A stretch of 37,873 nt of DNA from Lachnospiraceae bacterium (GCA_024699355.1 JAILPR010000009.1:1-37873), one strand, 5' to 3'. Positions 1 through 9,287 are shown, counted from the stretch's first letter. Program-made: numbers and translations. Notes: generated from the sequence alone by a model not told the origin.

Positions 1-1501
1 CTGTAACGATTGTTCCTTCCATGCCTTCGGATAAGGTATCGGTCAGTGCTTCTGCAGTTGCCATCGCTTTAATGTCGCTCTTTGTAAGAAGCGTGTCATA
101 ACCGGTAAATTCCGTGGTCACCGCATCTCCGAGCGCATCAAACAGTGCGCCTGCACCAACGGAAAGTTTTGCAGAGAAATTCTGATTATCTCTGGCCTTC
201 TGTTTCTGCTCTTCCATCGCCTGATAGAAGCCATCTTCATCTACCGCAAGCGCTTCTTCCTGTGCCATCTCCACGGTCAACTCCAGCGGGAAACCAAACG
301 TATCGTACAGATAGAATGCGGTCTTGCCGTCGATCTCTTTTTTCTGTGCATCCTTAACAGTGCCAAGGATCTTCTGCAGCTCCTTCATGCCATTCTCAAG
401 GGTGCTCTCGAAACGCTCGATCTCCTTCTTTAACTCCTGCAGGATGAACTCACGGTTCTTGATCAGCAGCGGATAACTGTCATTATAAACTTCATCGATA
501 TAGATCTGTGCAACAGACAGCAGATTCTCCTTGGAAAGGCCGAGAATCCTGCCGTGTCTTACCGCACGACGGATCAGTCTGCGCAGAATATAGCCTGCAC
601 CGGTATTGGACGGAAGCAGCTTTGCTTCATCACCGATCAGCATCACGGAAGTACGTACGTGATCCGCAATGATACGCATGGATTTGGTCTTTGCCGTATC
701 CTCGCCGTACTTTTCACCGGAACATTTCTCAATGCGAGCGATCGCAGAAGTAAACAGATCGGTCTGGTAAACATCCTTGGTGCCGTTTAAAAACGCCAGA
801 ATACGCTCCAAGCCCCAACCGGTGTCCACATTCTTCTGCTTTAACGGAGTCAGCTTGCCGTCATGATGCTTCTCATACTGCATAAATACATCATTTCCAA
901 GCTCGGTATACTTGCCGCAGTCACATCCCGGGCCGCAGTTCGGACCGCAATCCGGAACATCTGCGATATAGAACATCTCGGAGTCCGGACCACAGGGACC
1001 GTACTCAAGCCCCCACCAGTTATCTTCTGCAGGCAGGAAATAAACATGTTCCTTCTTAAAGCCGGAATCGATTCTGCACTGTGCACCCTCTTCATCGCGT
1101 GGTGCATTTTCATCGCCTTCAAAAACCGTTGCAGCCAGGTGATCCGCATCAAAGCCGAAAACCTGTGTCAGCAGCTCAAAGCTCCACTGGCAACGCTCTT
1201 TCTTAAAGTAATCTCCAAGACTCCAACTACCCATCATCTCAAAGAAGGTCACATGGCTCTTATCGCCGACAGAATCAATATCATTGGTACGAACACAGCC
1301 CTGTACATTGCAAAGTCTGGTGCCGAGAGGATGCTTTTGACCAAGCAGATACGGCATCAGAGGCTGCATGCCGGCGACATTGAACAATACACCTGTCGAA
1401 CCGTCGGATACGAGGGAAACCGCTCCGACATCCACATGTCCTCTCTCTTTATAAAATTCAACCCAAGCATTTCTCAGCTCTTTGGATGTAAACTGCTTCA
1501 T
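1..1501 (-). CDS. alaS: Alanyl-tRNA synthetase, N-terminal 500 residues (gene continues past the window's left edge)
   Basis: Charges tRNA-Ala with alanine in the cytoplasm. The visible part is the class II catalytic domain and tRNA-recognition region: a start matching family N-termini (KQFTSKELRNAW), the motif region VRTNDIDSVG followed by HVTFFEMMGSWSLGDYF, and the helical part LLPSNTGAGYILRRLIRRAVRHGR near residues 295-320. Full-length enzymes have about 870 residues, so the editing and C-Ala domains lie outside the window. The ATG at 1501 is preceded by GAGG nine bases upstream (GAGGTTAAGAATAT). Around residues 183-194, in the region following GPCGP, there is a short insert with four cysteines (DCGPNCGPGCDCG), which could bind a metal. 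The gene lies 59 bp downstream of glyS on the same strand and is probably co-transcribed with it. Identity is essentially certain; only the end is unseen. Confidence 0.96.
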   Translation of the reverse strand, partial: MKQFTSKELRNAWVEFYKERGHVDVGAVSLVSDGSTGVLFNVAGMQPLMPYLLGQKHPLGTRLCNVQGCVRTNDIDSVGDKSHVTFFEMMGSWSLGDYFKKERCQWSFELLTQVFGFDADHLAATVFEGDENAPRDEEGAQCRIDSGFKKEHVYFLPAEDNWWGLEYGPCGPDSEMFYIADVPDCGPNCGPGCDCGKYTELGNDVFMQYEKHHDGKLTPLKQKNVDTGWGLERILAFLNGTKDVYQTDLFTSAIARIEKCSGEKYGEDTAKTKSMRIIADHVRTSVMLIGDEAKLLPSNTGAGYILRRLIRRAVRHGRILGLSKENLLSVAQIYIDEVYNDSYPLLIKNREFILQELKKEIERFESTLENGMKELQKILGTVKDAQKKEIDGKTAFYLYDTFGFPLELTVEMAQEEALAVDEDGFYQAMEEQKQKARDNQNFSAKLSVGAGALFDALGDAVTTEFTGYDTLLTKSDIKAMATAEALTDTLSEGMEGTIVT

Positions 1502-1560
1502 ATATTCTTAACCTCATTTCATGACGAAATTCAATGACTTAAAACCGCTCTCCGATCGGA

Positions 1561-2949
1561 TCAGAAGGTAAACTTGTCTGCGAAGAATGCATCCAGTTCA
1601 TCGATTGCAACTCGTTCCTGCTCCATGGAATCACGGAAACGAACCGTTACTTTGTGATCCTCTTCGGAATCAAAGTCATAGGTGATGCAGAACGGTGTAC
1701 CGATCTCATCCTGACGACGATATCTCTTACCGATCGCGCCTCTGTCATCAAACTCACAATTATACTTCCTGGACAGGTCTGCAAAAATCTTCTCCGCAGG
1801 CTCATTCAGCTTCTTGGACAGCGGAAGAACACCGATCTTAACAGGTGCCAGTGCCGGATGGAAATGCAGCACAGTACGTACATCTCCGCCTTCCAGTTCC
1901 TCTTCGTCATAAGCAGCACAAAGGAATGCCAGGGTAACACGGTCAGCACCCAGTGACGGCTCGATGACATACGGCAGATAACGCTCATTCTTCTGATCGT
2001 CAAAGTAGGTCAGATCTTCGCCGGAAGTCTCCGCATGACGGGAAAGATCGTAATCGGTACGATCTGCAATCCCCCACAGCTCACCCCAGCCAAACGGGAA
2101 CAGATACTCAATATCGGTCGTCCCCTTCGAATAGAAGGAAAGTTCTTCTTTCGCATGGTCGCGGAGACGCATCTCGCTCTCCTTCATGCCAAGGCTTAAC
2201 AGCCAGTCACGGCAGAAGCCTCTCCAGTACTGGAACCATTCCATATCGGTACCCGGCTCGCAGAAGAACTCCAGCTCCATCTGCTCGAACTCTCTGGTAC
2301 GGAAGGTAAAGTTACCCGGTGTGATCTCGTTACGGAAACTCTTACCTACCTGACCGATACCAAACGGGATCTTCTTACGGGAAGTTCTCTGTACATTCTT
2401 AAAGTTAACAAAAATACCCTGTGCGGTTTCCGGACGCAGATATACCGTATTCTTGGCATCTTCCGTAACGCCCTGGAAGGTCTTGAACATCAGGTTGAAC
2501 TGTCTGATATCCGTAAAATTATGCTTCCCGCAGGAAGGACACGGTACATTGTTCTTCTCGATAAAGTCCTTCATCTCTTCCTGAGAGAATGCATCGACCG
2601 GCTTCTCTAAAGTGATATCATGTTCTGCGGCAAAATCCTCGATGATCTTATCCGCACGGAAACGTTCTTTACACTCTTTACAATCCATCAGCGGATCGGA
2701 AAAGCCGCCCAAATGACCGGAAGCCACCCAGGTCTGCGGATTCATCAGGATCGCACAGTCCACGCCGACATTATAAGGATTCTCCTGAATAAATTTCTGC
2801 CACCAGGCTCTCTTCACATTGTTCTTCAGTTCCACACCGAGATTACCGTAATCCCAGGTATTGGCAAGTCCGCCGTAGATCTCACTGCCCGGATATACAA
2901 ATCCTCTGTTCTTGGCCAGCGCCACAATTTTGTCGAGTGTTTTTTCCAT
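1561..2949 (-). CDS. glyS: Glycyl-tRNA synthetase, dimeric (alpha2) type
   Basis: Class II aminoacyl-tRNA synthetase that joins glycine to tRNA-Gly. The 462 residues match the single-chain eukaryote/archaea-like form, not the GlyQ/GlyS tetramer. The N-terminus [15 protein letters not shown] is typical, and motif 2 is visible as [20 protein letters not shown] (about residues 205-225). A zinc-type insertion has paired cysteines: [10 protein letters not shown] near residue 90 and VPCPSCGKH near 137. The anticodon-binding domain follows at the C-terminus ([18 protein letters not shown]). The ATG is preceded by GCGGAGGAAGATT, a strong ribosome binding site. The stop codon is followed at once by a TCCGATCGGA palindrome and then alaS. 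The leader upstream is only 82 bp, too short for a T-box. Two inverted repeats occupy that leader. Confidence 0.97.
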   Translation of the reverse strand: MEKTLDKIVALAKNRGFVYPGSEIYGGLANTWDYGNLGVELKNNVKRAWWQKFIQENPYNVGVDCAILMNPQTWVASGHLGGFSDPLMDCKECKERFRADKIIEDFAAEHDITLEKPVDAFSQEEMKDFIEKNNVPCPSCGKHNFTDIRQFNLMFKTFQGVTEDAKNTVYLRPETAQGIFVNFKNVQRTSRKKIPFGIGQVGKSFRNEITPGNFTFRTREFEQMELEFFCEPGTDMEWFQYWRGFCRDWLLSLGMKESEMRLRDHAKEELSFYSKGTTDIEYLFPFGWGELWGIADRTDYDLSRHAETSGEDLTYFDDQKNERYLPYVIEPSLGADRVTLAFLCAAYDEEELEGGDVRTVLHFHPALAPVKIGVLPLSKKLNEPAEKIFADLSRKYNCEFDDRGAIGKRYRRQDEIGTPFCITYDFDSEEDHKVTVRFRDSMEQERVAIDELDAFFADKFTF

Positions 2950-2975
2950 AATCTTCCTCCGCTTTGACTTTTCTG

Positions 2976-3018
2976 ATCAGATCTCCGATCTGATAAAACT
3001 CTGTTTGATTGAAATCAA
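2976..3018 (-). promoter_or_regulatory. Weak candidate glyS promoter overlapping two inverted repeats
   Basis: On the minus strand TTGATT (3018-3013), a 17-bp spacer and TATCAG (2995-2990) could be a poor sigma-A promoter. The -35 lies in an inverted repeat (TTTGATT..AATCAAA), and the -10 runs into a perfect 8-bp inverted repeat ATCAGATC-GGA-GATCTGAT at 2976-2994. The second stem would form at the start of the glyS transcript or act as a protein-binding site. The -10 match is poor, so glyS may instead be read from the lipoprotein promoter upstream. Confidence 0.35.
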
Positions 3019-3031
3019 ATAAAAAACGAGC

Positions 3032-3661
3032 TTACTTCTGGATCACGCAAACAGTCGTTCCGCCGCCACTGCCGATCACGGCATTTTTACCGGATACCGT
3101 CACGCCGTCCGTGTAATAAGCGATCTTCTTTGGCAGGATCACCGTAACACTTTGCCCGTTATTCATGGCATTATCATATAAAAAGACCGTGCTCTCCCCC
3201 ATGGAAAGCACTGCATCTCCGGTGAATGTCTCATCCGAGTCAACCTTTGCAAACGATAGGCTGCTCACATCAATGCCTGCTGAATAGGCATCTTCTACGG
3301 TTCCGTAAAAGCAAACCGCCGGTGTTTCCACCGCAGCGTTGTTAAAGTTGGAAAATGTCGCAACATCTTCATACGTCATCACCACTTTTACCCCGCTCTC
3401 GCCTTCGCTTTCAACGCTCTCCAGTGTGATCTCCGCGCCCGGATTCGACTGCGCAAAAGCATCGATCTGTGACCGGATCATCGCTTCAAGATCCGTCAGA
3501 GACGATCCCTGCGTATCAAACGCTTCGACGATCGTGTGTGTCACTTCGCCGTTCTTATGTACTTCGATCGTCGTCGAATCGATCTTGCTGCCGCATCCGC
3601 TCATCAGCATCAGCATGGCAGAAAGGATCAGTGCGACTGTCAGTTTATGTTTCATGTTCAT
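3032..3661 (-). CDS. Small lipoprotein of unknown function
   Basis: A 209-residue secreted lipoprotein that I do not recognise. The signal peptide has a basic start (MNMKHK), a hydrophobic stretch and a clear lipobox L-M-S-G-C with the lipidated cysteine at residue 23. The mature part is mostly polar and beta-rich (STTIEVHKNGEVTHTIVEAF; ITLESVESEGESGVKVVMTY), with one remaining Cys (AVCFYG) and a glycine-rich end (AVIGSGGGTTVCVIQ). The ATG at 3661 is preferred over upstream in-frame codons because AGGAAG lies ten bases before it; the ATG at 3655 is an alternative. It has its own strong promoter inside the end of recO. Lipoproteins of this kind commonly sit between recO and glyS in related Clostridia, but that gives no function. 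Confidence 0.8.
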   Translation of the reverse strand: MNMKHKLTVALILSAMLMLMSGCGSKIDSTTIEVHKNGEVTHTIVEAFDTQGSSLTDLEAMIRSQIDAFAQSNPGAEITLESVESEGESGVKVVMTYEDVATFSNFNNAAVETPAVCFYGTVEDAYSAGIDVSSLSFAKVDSDETFTGDAVLSMGESTVFLYDNAMNNGQSVTVILPKKIAYYTDGVTVSGKNAVIGSGGGTTVCVIQK

Positions 3662-3725
3662 CCCCGTAATTCTTCCTGCAAAGCACTTTCGCACTTAACG
3701 TCATGATAAATCAGAACAACTATTG

Positions 3726-3754
3726 ATTATATCTGACTTATTTTTGATTTTCAA
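3726..3754 (-). promoter_or_regulatory. Sigma-A promoter for the small lipoprotein gene
   Basis: On the minus strand TTGAAA (3754-3749), exactly 17 bp, then TATAAT (3731-3726). The -35 lies inside the last codons of recO. Transcription would start near 3719, leaving about 58 nt of leader before the lipoprotein ATG. This separates the lipoprotein-glyS-alaS group from the recO/era operon. Confidence 0.8.
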
Positions 3755-4403
3755 CTGCGAAATCATCGAGAAAAGCCAGACTTTTAAATTGGTGATGCAC
3801 GATCTTTTTCAAGTCCGCACAGGCCACATCGATCAGCTCCGAAAGGGCCTCTTTCTCCAGACGGAATTTAAAGGCGTCTTTGGCCTGACACCCCTGTAAA
3901 AATTGTACGGCAGCCATTGTCGCATCGCTTACCCGCATCACATTCGGGACGCCCGGGAACTCTCCGCTGACGATCATCGCCTTGCACTCATACACCGCGC
4001 GGATAAACGCGGTATCCGGATCCTTTGCGGTCAGCTGTTGCAGCGCACGGAATAACAGCACCATAAACTCGTACTCGTCATTGTTCTCCCGTGTGTAATA
4101 ATCCGCCAGTTCCAAAAAATACATGCCGAGGCAGGCCAGCTGCGGATCGCGGTGAAGCGATGCGAAGTAATCGAGCACCTCGATATCCGCAATGGTATAG
4201 GAAGATCTGCCTTCATAAAGCATGAAACGTCCAAAGACAAACAGGTCCGATGCCGCCATCAGGCGATTGTTCTGCTTTCTTGCGCCACGCACGAACCCGC
4301 TGATCTTGCCCCTCTCTTTGGTCAGGACCGTCAGCACCTTATCATATTCACCTACCGGCATGGTCTTTAAGACGATCCCGGTCACCTGTGCTGCATCCCG
4401 CAT
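3738..4403 (-). CDS. recO: DNA repair protein RecO
   Basis: RecO anneals single strands and loads RecA with RecR in the RecF recombination pathway. The OB-fold N-terminus is clear: VTGIVLKTMPVGEYDKVLTV, then TKERGKISGFVRGARK (residues 8-43) and LFVFGRFMLYEGRSSYTI (54-71). The rest is the helical C-terminal domain. At 221 residues it is shorter than many RecO proteins, and the C-terminal four-cysteine zinc motif found in many homologues is absent: only isolated cysteines occur (YECKA, QGCQA, VACAD). The ATG has GGTGGAGAAGG upstream. It starts 12 bp after era ends, as expected in an era-recO operon. Identity is secure from the N-terminal half and the context. Confidence 0.93.
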   Translation of the reverse strand: MRDAAQVTGIVLKTMPVGEYDKVLTVLTKERGKISGFVRGARKQNNRLMAASDLFVFGRFMLYEGRSSYTIADIEVLDYFASLHRDPQLACLGMYFLELADYYTRENNDEYEFMVLLFRALQQLTAKDPDTAFIRAVYECKAMIVSGEFPGVPNVMRVSDATMAAVQFLQGCQAKDAFKFRLEKEALSELIDVACADLKKIVHHQFKSLAFLDDFAVENQK

Positions 4404-4415
4404 GCCTTCTCCACC

Positions 4416-5318
4416 TTAAATGTCCTTTGGATTATAGCCAAAGTTACGCATCCAGAGTTCTTCGTCTCTCCAGTCCTTGCGCACCTTGACAAAGAGTTGC
4501 AGATTCACTCTGCTCTCCAGTAATTCCTCGATATCTTTGCGCGCCATGCTGCCGATCTTTTTGAGCATCGACCCCTGCTTTCCGATGATGATGCCCTTAT
4601 GCGAATCCCTCTCGCAAACGATCGAGGCTTCAATGTCACAAAGATTTTTACGGTACTTCATTGATTCGATCACCACCGCAATACCGTGCGGCACCTCATC
4701 CTTTAAGCAGATCAGTGCCTTCTCACGGATCAGCTCCGCAACGATCTGTCGCTCCGGCTGATTGGTGACGGTATCCTCATCGTAAAACGGATCGCCATAT
4801 GGCAGATACTGTGCGATCGTCCGGATCAGTTCATCGGTGTTCTTGCCATTTCTGGCTGAGACCGGCACGATCTCTGCAAACTCATACTCTTTGCTGTAAG
4901 CTTCGATAGCCTGCGCCAGTTTTTCTTCTTCCACCGTATCGATCTTATTGATGACCAGGATCACCGGAAGCTTTGTCTTTCTCAGATCCTCCAGGATCAG
5001 CTGCTCTCCGGCGCCGATAAATGTCGTCGGCTCCACCAGCCATAAGATGACATCCACTTCATCGATCGAACGCTCCGCCACCTTCACCATATAATCGCCA
5101 AGCTTATTCTTGGCTTTATGGATTCCGGGCGTATCCAGAAACACGATCTGACAATCATCATCCGTATATACGGTCTGGATCTTATTTCTGGTCGTCTGCG
5201 GCTTGTTCGACGTGATCGCGATCTTCATGCCGATCAGATGATTCATCAGGGTACTCTTGCCCACGTTCGGTCTCCCGAGCAGCGTCACGAATCCCGCTTT
5301 GTATTGTTCGTTTGCCAT
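4416..5318 (-). CDS. era: GTPase Era, 16S rRNA maturation and 30S assembly
   Basis: Essential GTPase that binds the 3' end of 16S rRNA during small-subunit assembly. The 300 residues contain G1 GRPNVGKS (15-22), the switch I/G2 region with SNKPQTTRNKI, G3 DTPG (62-65) and G4 NKID (124-127), followed by a G5-like VPVSARNG. The C-terminal KH domain runs from about residue 200, with GIIIGKQGSMLKKIG as its GxxG loop. The ATG has AGCGGAGAAAGTAA upstream, so the start is well supported, yet it lies 137 bp inside the preceding DUF4349-like gene in a different frame. Downstream recO follows after 12 bp. The long overlap suggests translational coupling. Confidence 0.98.
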   Translation of the reverse strand: MANEQYKAGFVTLLGRPNVGKSTLMNHLIGMKIAITSNKPQTTRNKIQTVYTDDDCQIVFLDTPGIHKAKNKLGDYMVKVAERSIDEVDVILWLVEPTTFIGAGEQLILEDLRKTKLPVILVINKIDTVEEEKLAQAIEAYSKEYEFAEIVPVSARNGKNTDELIRTIAQYLPYGDPFYDEDTVTNQPERQIVAELIREKALICLKDEVPHGIAVVIESMKYRKNLCDIEASIVCERDSHKGIIIGKQGSMLKKIGSMARKDIEELLESRVNLQLFVKVRKDWRDEELWMRNFGYNPKDI

Positions 5319-6279
5319 TTACTTTCTCCGCTTTCTGTTGCCGTTTGCGCGCCTTGCGCTTTTTCAGTCCGGAAATGATCATGATCACCGCCCAAAGGAT
5401 CAGTGCAAAAACAATAAGTCCCGGCAGATGTGTCACGATCCAGACAAAGACATCCACGAGCCAGTCGCGAACATCCTTTAGATTCTCGCTAAAGCCGGTT
5501 GCGATCCGCTCGCCGACGGTCTTCGGCTCTTTGGCGGTATACGTCTCGACCTGTTCCAGGGTCAGATAAACCGTGCTGTAATCGATCTGATTATCATAGC
5601 TGCGCAGCTGCGATTCCATGCTCTCGAGCTGATATCTGACGTCTGCCAGCTTATCTTCCACGGTGATCATATCCTCCACCGTTTCCGACAGTTCCAACAG
5701 TTCCAGCAGACGCTCTTCCTCAGCCAGCAGCACTTTTTTATGGCTTTCCAGATCCACATATGTTAATGTGACATCTTCCACCGATTTGGACTGATAGGTG
5801 ATGTTACTCTCTTCCGTCACGCTCGAGAGGAACGCATCCAGCTGCTCTGACGGGATCCGCACCGTCAGTGATGCTCTTGACGGAGTCGATGCCTGCTCGT
5901 AGTCCATGATGTCATAATTAAAATGCGTATCCTGATTGATGTCGCTGTTGGAAATATAGCCTCCAAGTGCTTTGACCTGCGCTTCCACTTGTGCAAGAAG
6001 CGTCGTCAGATCCTCGGATTCCGCCGTGATCCACATCGTGGTGATCAGCTTGCGATCCTGATCCTGCACCTGCAGATCTTCGCCGTTTACCGCTTCCTCC
6101 ATCACAGCTTCATCATACGTTGTCGCACTGTTAACGGTAGCCAGCTCCGTGCCATAGGACTGCGCCGATGAGGCTTCCTTCATCTCCGAAGAAGCACCGC
6201 TTGATCCGCATCCCCCAAGGATCATCGAAAGCAGCAGTGCCCCGATCAATACGTTTCCCCTAAGTCGTTTCTCTTTCAT
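5182..6279 (-). CDS. DUF4349-family membrane-anchored lipoprotein
   Basis: A 365-residue envelope protein. It has a signal peptide with lipobox L-G-G-C (Cys near residue 24), an Ala/Ser/Glu-rich linker, then the DUF4349-type extracellular domain: VEAQVKALGGYISNSDIN, a SLTVRIPSEQLDAFL motif near 140-155, and a coiled coil (LLAEEERLLELLELSETVEDMI) ending with YSTVYLTLEQVET. A membrane helix follows at about 286-306 (PGLIVFALILWAVIMIISG), then a very basic tail. The last 45 codons overlap era out of frame and look like a read-through extension, not a conserved domain. The ATG has GGGGGGATCCT upstream. It lies 11 bp after the M16 peptidase gene. The function of DUF4349 is not known; a role in envelope quality control would be a guess. 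Confidence 0.85.
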   Translation of the reverse strand: MKEKRLRGNVLIGALLLSMILGGCGSSGASSEMKEASSAQSYGTELATVNSATTYDEAVMEEAVNGEDLQVQDQDRKLITTMWITAESEDLTTLLAQVEAQVKALGGYISNSDINQDTHFNYDIMDYEQASTPSRASLTVRIPSEQLDAFLSSVTEESNITYQSKSVEDVTLTYVDLESHKKVLLAEEERLLELLELSETVEDMITVEDKLADVRYQLESMESQLRSYDNQIDYSTVYLTLEQVETYTAKEPKTVGERIATGFSENLKDVRDWLVDVFVWIVTHLPGLIVFALILWAVIMIISGLKKRKARKRQQKAEKVNGKRTIQSGIRDAARETERGQEYPDESSDRHEDRDHVEQAADDQK

Positions 6280-6290
6280 AGGATCCCCCC

Positions 6291-9236
6291 TTATGATTCT
6301 CCGAATAAGGATTCGATGTGCATAAACTCATCTTTCGCATGATGGATCTTATCTTCTCCGCCGAGCGTACAAAGATTATTACAATCAACCATCGCCCGAA
6401 CCGCTTTTCCAAGTCTGCGGATATCCGCCCCGGAAACATGCAGCAGTTCATCACGCTCTTTTTGCAGACGCTCGTGAGAGATCTCACTCATATACGCATC
6501 CAGCGAGTACGCACCTCTGCTCTTTGGCGTTTTCGGTGCATCCAGATCACCGATCGCGCCGATCATATACTGTGTCAGTTTCTCTTCATGCTCTTTGCTC
6601 TCTTCGAAGCCTTCCAGGAAGTCCGCAACCTTACGGTAGACCTCCATCGTCCGCTTGCAGTGCGGATCTCTGTAAGAAACAAAGAAGCCGGAACCGTTGC
6701 GGTTAAAGTTACACATGCAGCCATACGCCCCGCCCAGCACGCGGATATTGGTCCAGAGATAGTCATAACTGAGCATTACCTTCAGCACCTTAAAGGCACC
6801 GCTATATGGTACGCCGCTCTTTCGATAATCACCGGCAATCGCTACATACTGCACCTGAGAAGCCGACGTAAATGCTTCGTTTTTCTGTGATGTCTGCGGA
6901 TGGAACTTCTCAGTTCCCGCTGCACAAGCTCCGATATACAGTTTTTCTTTAAATGAAGCGATCTGCGCACGGACCTTATCAAAGCCCGCTTCCTCCGCAG
7001 TTACATCCACGATCAGATGTTCCGGACGAAGCACGATGCGGGAGAGTTCCTGTAATTTTTCGATCAACTCTTCTTTCTTTGCATCAAAATTCTTCGTCAG
7101 ATCTTCGATAAACCGAAATCCGCTGATCCCGTTTAACAGCTCGCTTGCCGCAGAAGATTCGAACTGATAGCTCATCGCACGCTGCAGTGCAAAGCTGTTT
7201 CCGGCGGATAACAACTCGCCCTGTGCCTTGCTGACCAACTCCTCCAGCAGTTCCTTTAAACGTTTCTCATCACTCCAGTCGGTGTGCAGCAGCATCTCTT
7301 CCCCGAGTTCAAAGACATCGCCCACCTGCGAATCAAGCGCACTTGCCCGCAGGTCAAAGGTAAAGAGATACTCCTCAGGGCGCTCCACTTTGGTAAAACC
7401 GCTCATCGCTGTGGAGATTCCGCCGCTTCGTCTGTTGCATTCATTAAACAGATCTGCATACGAATAGTGCTCGGTATTCATCAGCCCCATAAAATTCCGG
7501 AAGATATTTAAATACCGGAAATATTCCTCAGGCACATGGTCACAGTCAAACATCAGGCGCACATAGACGATCCCGTTGGTCACCACCGGATGATACAGGA
7601 CCTTGATCCCTGCTTCGGTAAATTCCTCCGTCACCGGCGTATCCGCCTCTTTCTTCATATCCGCTCTGGTTAAATGCGGCAGCATCGCCAGCACTTCCGG
7701 TGTATCTTCCGCTTCCTGATATGCCTTTAACTCCCGCGTCTCTCGAACGATCCGCTCGATCTCCTCTTTGGAAAGAGACGCTTTGTAGGCTGACAGCTGC
7801 TCTTCCAGCGCTTTTTCCTTCTTTCCGGTCAGCCCCTTTTCCGGTACCAGTACGACATAGCTGCCGGAAGCATTCTCTAAGAGGTAGGTTTTGATCAGCT
7901 GTTCAAAATATCCGTTCGGAACGCTTTGTTTTAACTTTTCAAATGTTGCCAGAGCCTCGATGTGCATGAACGGCTGCATCTCATCATAGAGCCAGGAGTC
8001 AAACATCTGAAGGCCCATCATCAGGCCCTTCGGATAAGAACCATAGTCGCCTTCGCGGTATTTGAATTCATAGTAATTCAGTGCTGCATACAGTGCATTT
8101 TGATCCAGGCCTTCCGTGGCAAGTTTCGTCAGCACCTCGGTGTAGATTTTCTCAAACTCGTCTTTCTGCGAAAGGTTGGCATTCTTGGCGATCACGCTGA
8201 AATACGGCTGCATGATCCCGCCTTCGTAAACACTGTACACATCTTTGCCGATGCCGGCATCGATCAGCGCCTGCTTAAGCGGTGCGCCCGGTGCCGAACA
8301 GATGCAGTAATCAAGCACCTGGAATGCCAGATACAGATCCCGGTCCAGGCTGGTCGCGATGGTTTTATTGATCGCAAGATAGGTATTGTCCTGCTCTTCT
8401 TCCTGATCGGAGATCGGATAGCTGACCTGTACCTGAGATAAGCGCTCAAACGGTTTTTGCAGTTTTAACGTCGAATCGATCGGCTGCGCGTCAAATTTCG
8501 AAAGGTACTCACGGTCAATGAATTCAAGCTGCTCCGCAAAGTCCATATCTCCGTAGAGATAAATGTAACTGTTGGACGGATGATAATACCGTTTGTGGAA
8601 CTCAAGAAACTTCTCATAGGTCAGCGACGGGATCACCTCCGGATCGCCGCCGGATTCAAATCCATAAGAGGTATCCGGATACAGGGAATTCAGGACATAG
8701 CGCTCCAGTACATCATCCGGCGAGGAAAATGCTCCTTTCATCTCGCTGTACACAACGCCGTTCAGCGTCAGAGGCGCATCCGCATCCTCCATCTCATAGT
8801 GCCAGCCTTCCTGACGGAAGATTTTTTCCTCCCGATAAATGTTCGGATAGAACACCGCATCCAGATAAACATGCATCAGATTGCGGAAATCCCGATCATT
8901 GCAACTGGCCACCGGATAAACGGTTTTGTCCGGATAGGTCATTGCATTCAAAAACGTATTTAAGGACCCCTTCGCCAATTCCACGAACGGATCCTTCAAC
9001 GGAAACTTCTCAGAGCCGCATAACACGCTGTGCTCCACGATATGGGCCGACCCGCAGCTGTCTACCGGCGGTGTCCGAAACCCGATATAAAATACCTTGT
9101 TTTCATCGTCATTCTGAAGCAGCGCAACTCTCGCACCGGTCTTTTTATGACGCAACAGCATCCCCACCGAATGCAGATCATCGATCTGCTGTTTTTGCAG
9201 TACTTCGTATGCTGCAACTTCCTCCACAGTTCTCAT
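6291..9236 (-). CDS. M16C (presequence-protease-like) zinc metallopeptidase
   Basis: A 981-residue peptidase of the pitrilysin/insulinase superfamily, subfamily M16C, like mitochondrial PreP and bacterial HypA-type proteins. These enzymes degrade short unstructured peptides in a closed chamber. The inverted zinc motif HxxEH is visible as HIVEH (residues 65-69, in SCGSAHIVEHSVLCGS), and a likely third ligand lies in NGVVYSEMKGAF. Four repeated alpha/beta domains fill the length, which is normal for the family. There is no signal peptide, so it should be cytoplasmic. The ATG at 9236 is preferred; a TTG lies just upstream at 9239, both near GAGGAACG. It is within the tight minus-strand run and may also have an internal promoter at 9282-9287. 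Confidence 0.93.
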   Translation of the reverse strand: MRTVEEVAAYEVLQKQQIDDLHSVGMLLRHKKTGARVALLQNDDENKVFYIGFRTPPVDSCGSAHIVEHSVLCGSEKFPLKDPFVELAKGSLNTFLNAMTYPDKTVYPVASCNDRDFRNLMHVYLDAVFYPNIYREEKIFRQEGWHYEMEDADAPLTLNGVVYSEMKGAFSSPDDVLERYVLNSLYPDTSYGFESGGDPEVIPSLTYEKFLEFHKRYYHPSNSYIYLYGDMDFAEQLEFIDREYLSKFDAQPIDSTLKLQKPFERLSQVQVSYPISDQEEEQDNTYLAINKTIATSLDRDLYLAFQVLDYCICSAPGAPLKQALIDAGIGKDVYSVYEGGIMQPYFSVIAKNANLSQKDEFEKIYTEVLTKLATEGLDQNALYAALNYYEFKYREGDYGSYPKGLMMGLQMFDSWLYDEMQPFMHIEALATFEKLKQSVPNGYFEQLIKTYLLENASGSYVVLVPEKGLTGKKEKALEEQLSAYKASLSKEEIERIVRETRELKAYQEAEDTPEVLAMLPHLTRADMKKEADTPVTEEFTEAGIKVLYHPVVTNGIVYVRLMFDCDHVPEEYFRYLNIFRNFMGLMNTEHYSYADLFNECNRRSGGISTAMSGFTKVERPEEYLFTFDLRASALDSQVGDVFELGEEMLLHTDWSDEKRLKELLEELVSKAQGELLSAGNSFALQRAMSYQFESSAASELLNGISGFRFIEDLTKNFDAKKEELIEKLQELSRIVLRPEHLIVDVTAEEAGFDKVRAQIASFKEKLYIGACAAGTEKFHPQTSQKNEAFTSASQVQYVAIAGDYRKSGVPYSGAFKVLKVMLSYDYLWTNIRVLGGAYGCMCNFNRNGSGFFVSYRDPHCKRTMEVYRKVADFLEGFEESKEHEEKLTQYMIGAIGDLDAPKTPKSRGAYSLDAYMSEISHERLQKERDELLHVSGADIRRLGKAVRAMVDCNNLCTLGGEDKIHHAKDEFMHIESLFGES

Positions 9237-9281
9237 CAAAAATCGTTCCTCACTTTACTGTCTGTGCATTTTCCTGCCTGT

Positions 9282-9287
9282 ATTATA
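9282..9287 (-). promoter_or_regulatory. Possible internal -10 element before the M16 peptidase gene
   Basis: A perfect TATAAT on the minus strand overlaps the stop codon of the upstream unknown gene. The best -35 at a 16-bp spacing is CTGGCA, which is poor. The start would fall about 40 nt before the peptidase ATG, so this could be an internal promoter or chance. Confidence 0.3.

Noticed and set aside
863-1537. 224-codon plus-strand frame at the left end
   Set aside because: Antisense to alaS, which is recognisable along the whole stretch.
2950-3031. T-box leader for glyS
   Set aside because: Only 82 bp are available and no T-box sequence or antiterminator is seen.
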